From the NCBI GenBank assembly GCA_013813145.1, contig JACCSE010000037.1, positions 1 through 5,936 of the forward strand: a DNA stretch of 5,936 nucleotides. Direction: 5' to 3'. Numbering within the stretch: the first letter of the stretch is position 1; each line of letters opens with the position of its first letter. Source of the DNA: Gemmatimonadales bacterium (GTDB taxonomy: Bacteria; Gemmatimonadota; Gemmatimonadetes; Gemmatimonadales; GWC2-71-9). The notes under the pieces are model-generated. The model was not told where the DNA came from. It was given only the letters and a program-made list of their open reading frames with translations, and did not search any database. Below are positions 4,829 to 5,936 of this stretch, piece after piece. The position numbers and the translations under genes were made by a program.

Positions 4829-5733
4829 TCAGGGAGCGAGGGCGATCCCGACGAGGGGAGCGCTTTGCGCCATGAGCCGGATTGGAGTCGCGGCGCCGCT
4901 CGCGAGATCGATCCGGTAGAGCGTCGGCTTGCCGGACGGGGAACCGGTGAGCGTCGCATAGGCGACGCCGATCGTCCCGTCGATGTCGAAGCCGGAGAGG
5001 TCACCCGCATCGACACCCAGAGCGCCCACGACCGACATCTTTCCGCTGTTGGGGCCCGATGGTATGTCGAAGACGGTCAATGCGTCGCGACCTGCGTCGA
5101 TGGCGTAGAGCACGGTGCCGGTGGCCGGGTCATTGTCGCTGTTGGTTACCCGGTCGCGACGATCCGGGGATCGGTCCCATCGGCCGGGTAACTCAGCGCC
5201 GTGTCCACCGCGGTGACGCCGTTGTCTACGTTGATCCGGAGATTCTGGTCCGCGTCGCTGTGCACCCGGAGCCGGTCCGGGACCGGATTGAACCCCACCC
5301 CGAACGCCGTACCCAGGAGCGCCACCGGGGTGCCCGTCACCGTCACCAGCGCCTGGCCGTTCGATGCCGCGGCGGTGGTCGGGTCGATGAGGTAGACTTT
5401 GCTGGCGCTGCTCACGCCGTAGAGCTTCCCGATGCTGGCCGGTGCGGCAGGGGCGACCGCGCTGGGCCTGAAATCGATGCCGACGATGGTCTCACCGGAA
5501 GCGAGCCCGGTGATCGGCGCACTGGAGAGCTGCTGGTTGGCCTTGCCGGTGGTGAAGGTGACCAGGTTGTTCGCCACATCCACTCCATAGACGAGCTGTC
5601 CGAAGCTCTTCGAGCCGGAGAGCTGCACGGCCCGGCTAGTCGAACCGCCGCCGTCGTTCGGCGCGGTCGCTGGAGTTTGCTCGGAGCAGGAGACAAGGAG
5701 CGGCAGGAGAACGGCAGGGACGAAACGACGCAT
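4829..5733 (-). pseudogene. DUF4394 domain lipoprotein B, broken by a one-base frameshift
   Basis: Second DUF4394 lipoprotein of unknown function. The start at 5731-5733 gives MRRFVPAVLLPLLVSCSEQ, an ideal short signal with lipobox LVSC and Cys16; the ATG 28 codons upstream would hide it. The family motifs are ITGLASGETIVGIDFRP (74-90), GKLYGVSSASKVYLID (102-117), FGVGFNPVPDRLRVHSDADQ (144-163) with NLRIN after it, and IVATG (191-195). The frame then meets TAA at 5146-5148. The family sequence resumes one frame over with TNSDNDPATGTVLYAID, FDIDGTIGVAYATLT, TLYRIDLASG and LVGIALAP, ending at TGA 4829-4831. Adding one base between 5146 and 5147 turns GGG TAA CCA into GGG TAn ACC and gives IVATGYTNS, as in gene A (IVATAYTNS). 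The repaired protein would have 301 residues. As it stands, a 195-residue lipoprotein is cut before the last two blades; the downstream piece could only start at a weak GTG near 5113. Confidence 0.87.
5146..5147 (-). other. Inferred one-base deletion in DUF4394 gene B
   Basis: The reading frame changes between these two bases. Upstream the gene encodes IVATG and downstream TNSDND, both family-conserved; one extra base between them restores a Tyr codon (TAT or TAC) and the expected YTNS motif. The site is not within a homopolymer, which is where sequencing indels are most common. Confidence 0.8.
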
Positions 5734-5738
5734 GGGAG

Positions 5739-5742
5739 CCTC
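5739..5742 (-). promoter_or_regulatory. Ribosome binding site of DUF4394 gene B
   Basis: GAGG on the minus strand ends 5 nt before the ATG at 5731-5733, which begins an ideal lipoprotein signal. It supports this start over the in-frame ATG at 5815-5817. Confidence 0.55.
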
Positions 5743-5850
5743 GCGAAGGAAGGGCGCACTGGGGGGACGTGCCGGAGCGCAAACGCAAATCAGGGTCCCC
5801 TGCGGCGTCGTCCTCAAGTCCTTGGGGCAGAGTGATTTCCAACGCGAAGC

Positions 5851-5902
5851 GAATCAGCCCCGGCTCAGAGTGGTTCACTCAACCGGGGAGCTGGAATGAT
5901 TC
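5851..5902. repeat. Nested three-part inverted repeat
   Basis: Three consecutive complementary pairs are centred on one 3-nt loop: GAATCA/TGATTC (5851-5856 with 5897-5902), CCCCGG/CCGGGG (5858-5863 with 5883-5888) and GAGTG/CACTC (5868-5872 with 5876-5880). Internal bulges are 1 against 8 nt and 4 against 2 nt. An alternative outer pair, TTCCA/TGGAA (5837-5841 with 5892-5896), competes with the first. The element could be a terminator of a gene beyond the right edge, a structured leader, or a cruciform or protein site. Confidence 0.5.
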
Positions 5903-5936
5903 GTTGCAGGCCAGGGTTGCTGGTCAGGTGATACCG

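Larger units (their letters stand above)
5734..5936. other. Leader or intergenic DNA upstream of DUF4394 gene B, with nested inverted repeat
   Basis: No credible gene is seen in these 203 bases. The frames that cross it (5636-5878 minus, 5059-5835 plus) lack signals and domains. It should contain the promoter of DUF4394 gene B, but I cannot identify -35 and -10 boxes. The right part holds the inverted repeat at 5851-5902. A tiny plus-strand frame (ATG at 5896, 11 codons) follows GGGGAG but shows nothing protein-like. Confidence 0.45.

Noticed and set aside
1..5936. CRISPR array, tRNA, rRNA, transposon ends or defence system
   Set aside because: No regularly spaced direct repeats, cloverleaf, rRNA-like stretch, transposase or terminal inverted repeats were found on reading both strands.

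Overview
High-GC bacterial DNA (by eye about two thirds G+C) with strong GGAGG-type ribosome binding sites. The best guess is Gemmatimonadota or a similar soil or sediment lineage. This rests on a recalled resemblance of the 1649-3241 lipoprotein (a CxxC just after the lipid cysteine, then an AATGEP-like start of the family 5 fold) to binding proteins of that phylum, plus the density of secreted lipoproteins. No rRNA, tRNA, integrase, transposase or CRISPR array is visible.

Layout, left to right: (1) 1-359, minus: 5' end of a gene running off the left edge, probably a sigma-54-type response regulator with a degenerate receiver domain. (2) 360-489: spacer with a strong 14-bp-arm hairpin at 427-460. 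(3) 490-1329, minus: DUF4394 lipoprotein A, interrupted by one in-frame TAG at 613-615; the conserved C-terminus continues in the same frame to the TAA at 490-492. (4) 1330-1648: divergent intergenic region. (5) 1649-3241, plus: complete family 5 (peptide/oligopeptide type) ABC substrate-binding lipoprotein with no permease or ATPase beside it. (6) 3349-3801, plus: small beta-helix-like protein lacking the expected signal peptide, probably 5'-truncated. (7) 3824-4585, minus: DUF4382-like lipoprotein with an acidic C-terminal DxDGDG tail. (8) 4586-4828: spacer with a perfect 11-bp stem hairpin. (9) 4829-5733, minus: DUF4394 lipoprotein B, broken by what looks like one missing base between 5146 and 5147. 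(10) 5734-5936: leader or intergenic DNA with a nested inverted repeat.

The four genes with a readable N-terminus other than the edge gene and the beta-helix ORF all encode predicted exported lipoproteins, so this is a cell-envelope gene neighbourhood and not a metabolic operon. The most informative result is that both DUF4394 paralogues are disrupted by a single-nucleotide lesion, each at a place where the family alignment expects a tyrosine codon. Either this is parallel decay (or recoding) of a small lipoprotein family, or the assembly has base-level errors; reads would decide. I do not see a convincing new multi-gene system here.
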